A DNA stretch of 5,193 nucleotides from an uncultured Eubacteriales bacterium (GTDB lineage: Bacteria > Bacillota > Clostridia > Lachnospirales > Lachnospiraceae), in NCBI GenBank assembly GCA_900545455.1, contig UQZF01000189.1, positions 1 through 5,193 of the forward strand. Reading direction: 5' to 3'. Under the pieces are notes generated by a model that did no database searches, had not been told where the DNA came from, and saw nothing but the letters and a program-made list of their open reading frames with translations. The position numbers were made by a program, and so were the translations under genes. Every line of letters starts with the position of its first letter. Position 1 is the stretch's first letter. Shown in pieces: positions 5,164 through 5,193 of the stretch.

Positions 5164-5193
5164 ATTTACAGTTAATACAACAGGCGGCAATGA

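Noticed and set aside
1..5193. CRISPR arrays, tRNA or rRNA genes, insertion-sequence ends or integrase genes
   Set aside because: I found no regularly spaced repeats, no cloverleaf-like sequence, and no transposase or integrase motifs. A mobile-element setting is possible from the gene set but not shown in this window.

Overview
The window looks like a chromosomal or element-borne segment of a low-to-moderate G+C anaerobic Firmicute, most likely a gut Lachnospiraceae-type Clostridium. The pointers are strong AGGAG ribosome binding sites, sigma-A type promoters, a lipoprotein thioredoxin, and a 47-residue CXXC protein of a type I associate with clostridial genomes (CD1871A family, recalled from C. 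difficile naming, not searched).

Layout. The left edge (1-111) holds the last 36 codons of an unrecognised rightward gene, followed by a hairpin terminator. From 270 to 2104 a leftward two-component system is encoded: an OmpR-type response regulator (TTG start at 2104) and a HAMP-type histidine kinase that overlaps it by ATGA. A 93-base divergent control region (2105-2197) separates it from a rightward operon of three genes. These are a tiny membrane-anchored CXXC protein (2198-2341), a multi-pass NapH-like polyferredoxin (2325-3221, overlapping by 17 bases) and a TlpA/thioredoxin-like lipoprotein (3263-4165). A strong hairpin (4178-4213) that reads as a terminator in both directions closes the operon. 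On its far side a small 52-codon leftward gene (4222-4380) converges on it. Next come about 360 bases without a convincing gene (4381-4743), containing an elaborate set of interleaved inverted repeats and an 11-bp palindrome over a promoter. The window ends with a rightward four-helix membrane protein of unknown function (4744-5163).

How the genes may work together. The three-gene operon reads as a transmembrane electron relay. A cytoplasmic 2[4Fe-4S] ferredoxin domain would pass electrons through cysteine pairs on both faces of the membrane to an extracytoplasmic CXXC thioredoxin tethered by lipid, and the small CXXC peptide would be an accessory. No CcdA or DsbD homologue is present and the operon is closed by a terminator, so the iron-sulfur protein is the natural candidate for re-reducing the TlpA-like protein. 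The divergent two-component system would control it. An 11-bp-spaced direct repeat lies 10 bases upstream of the operon's -10 box, exactly where an OmpR-family activator would bind, and the two promoters share their -10 DNA. The function of the relay is inference; the gene content and control-site geometry are visible in the sequence.
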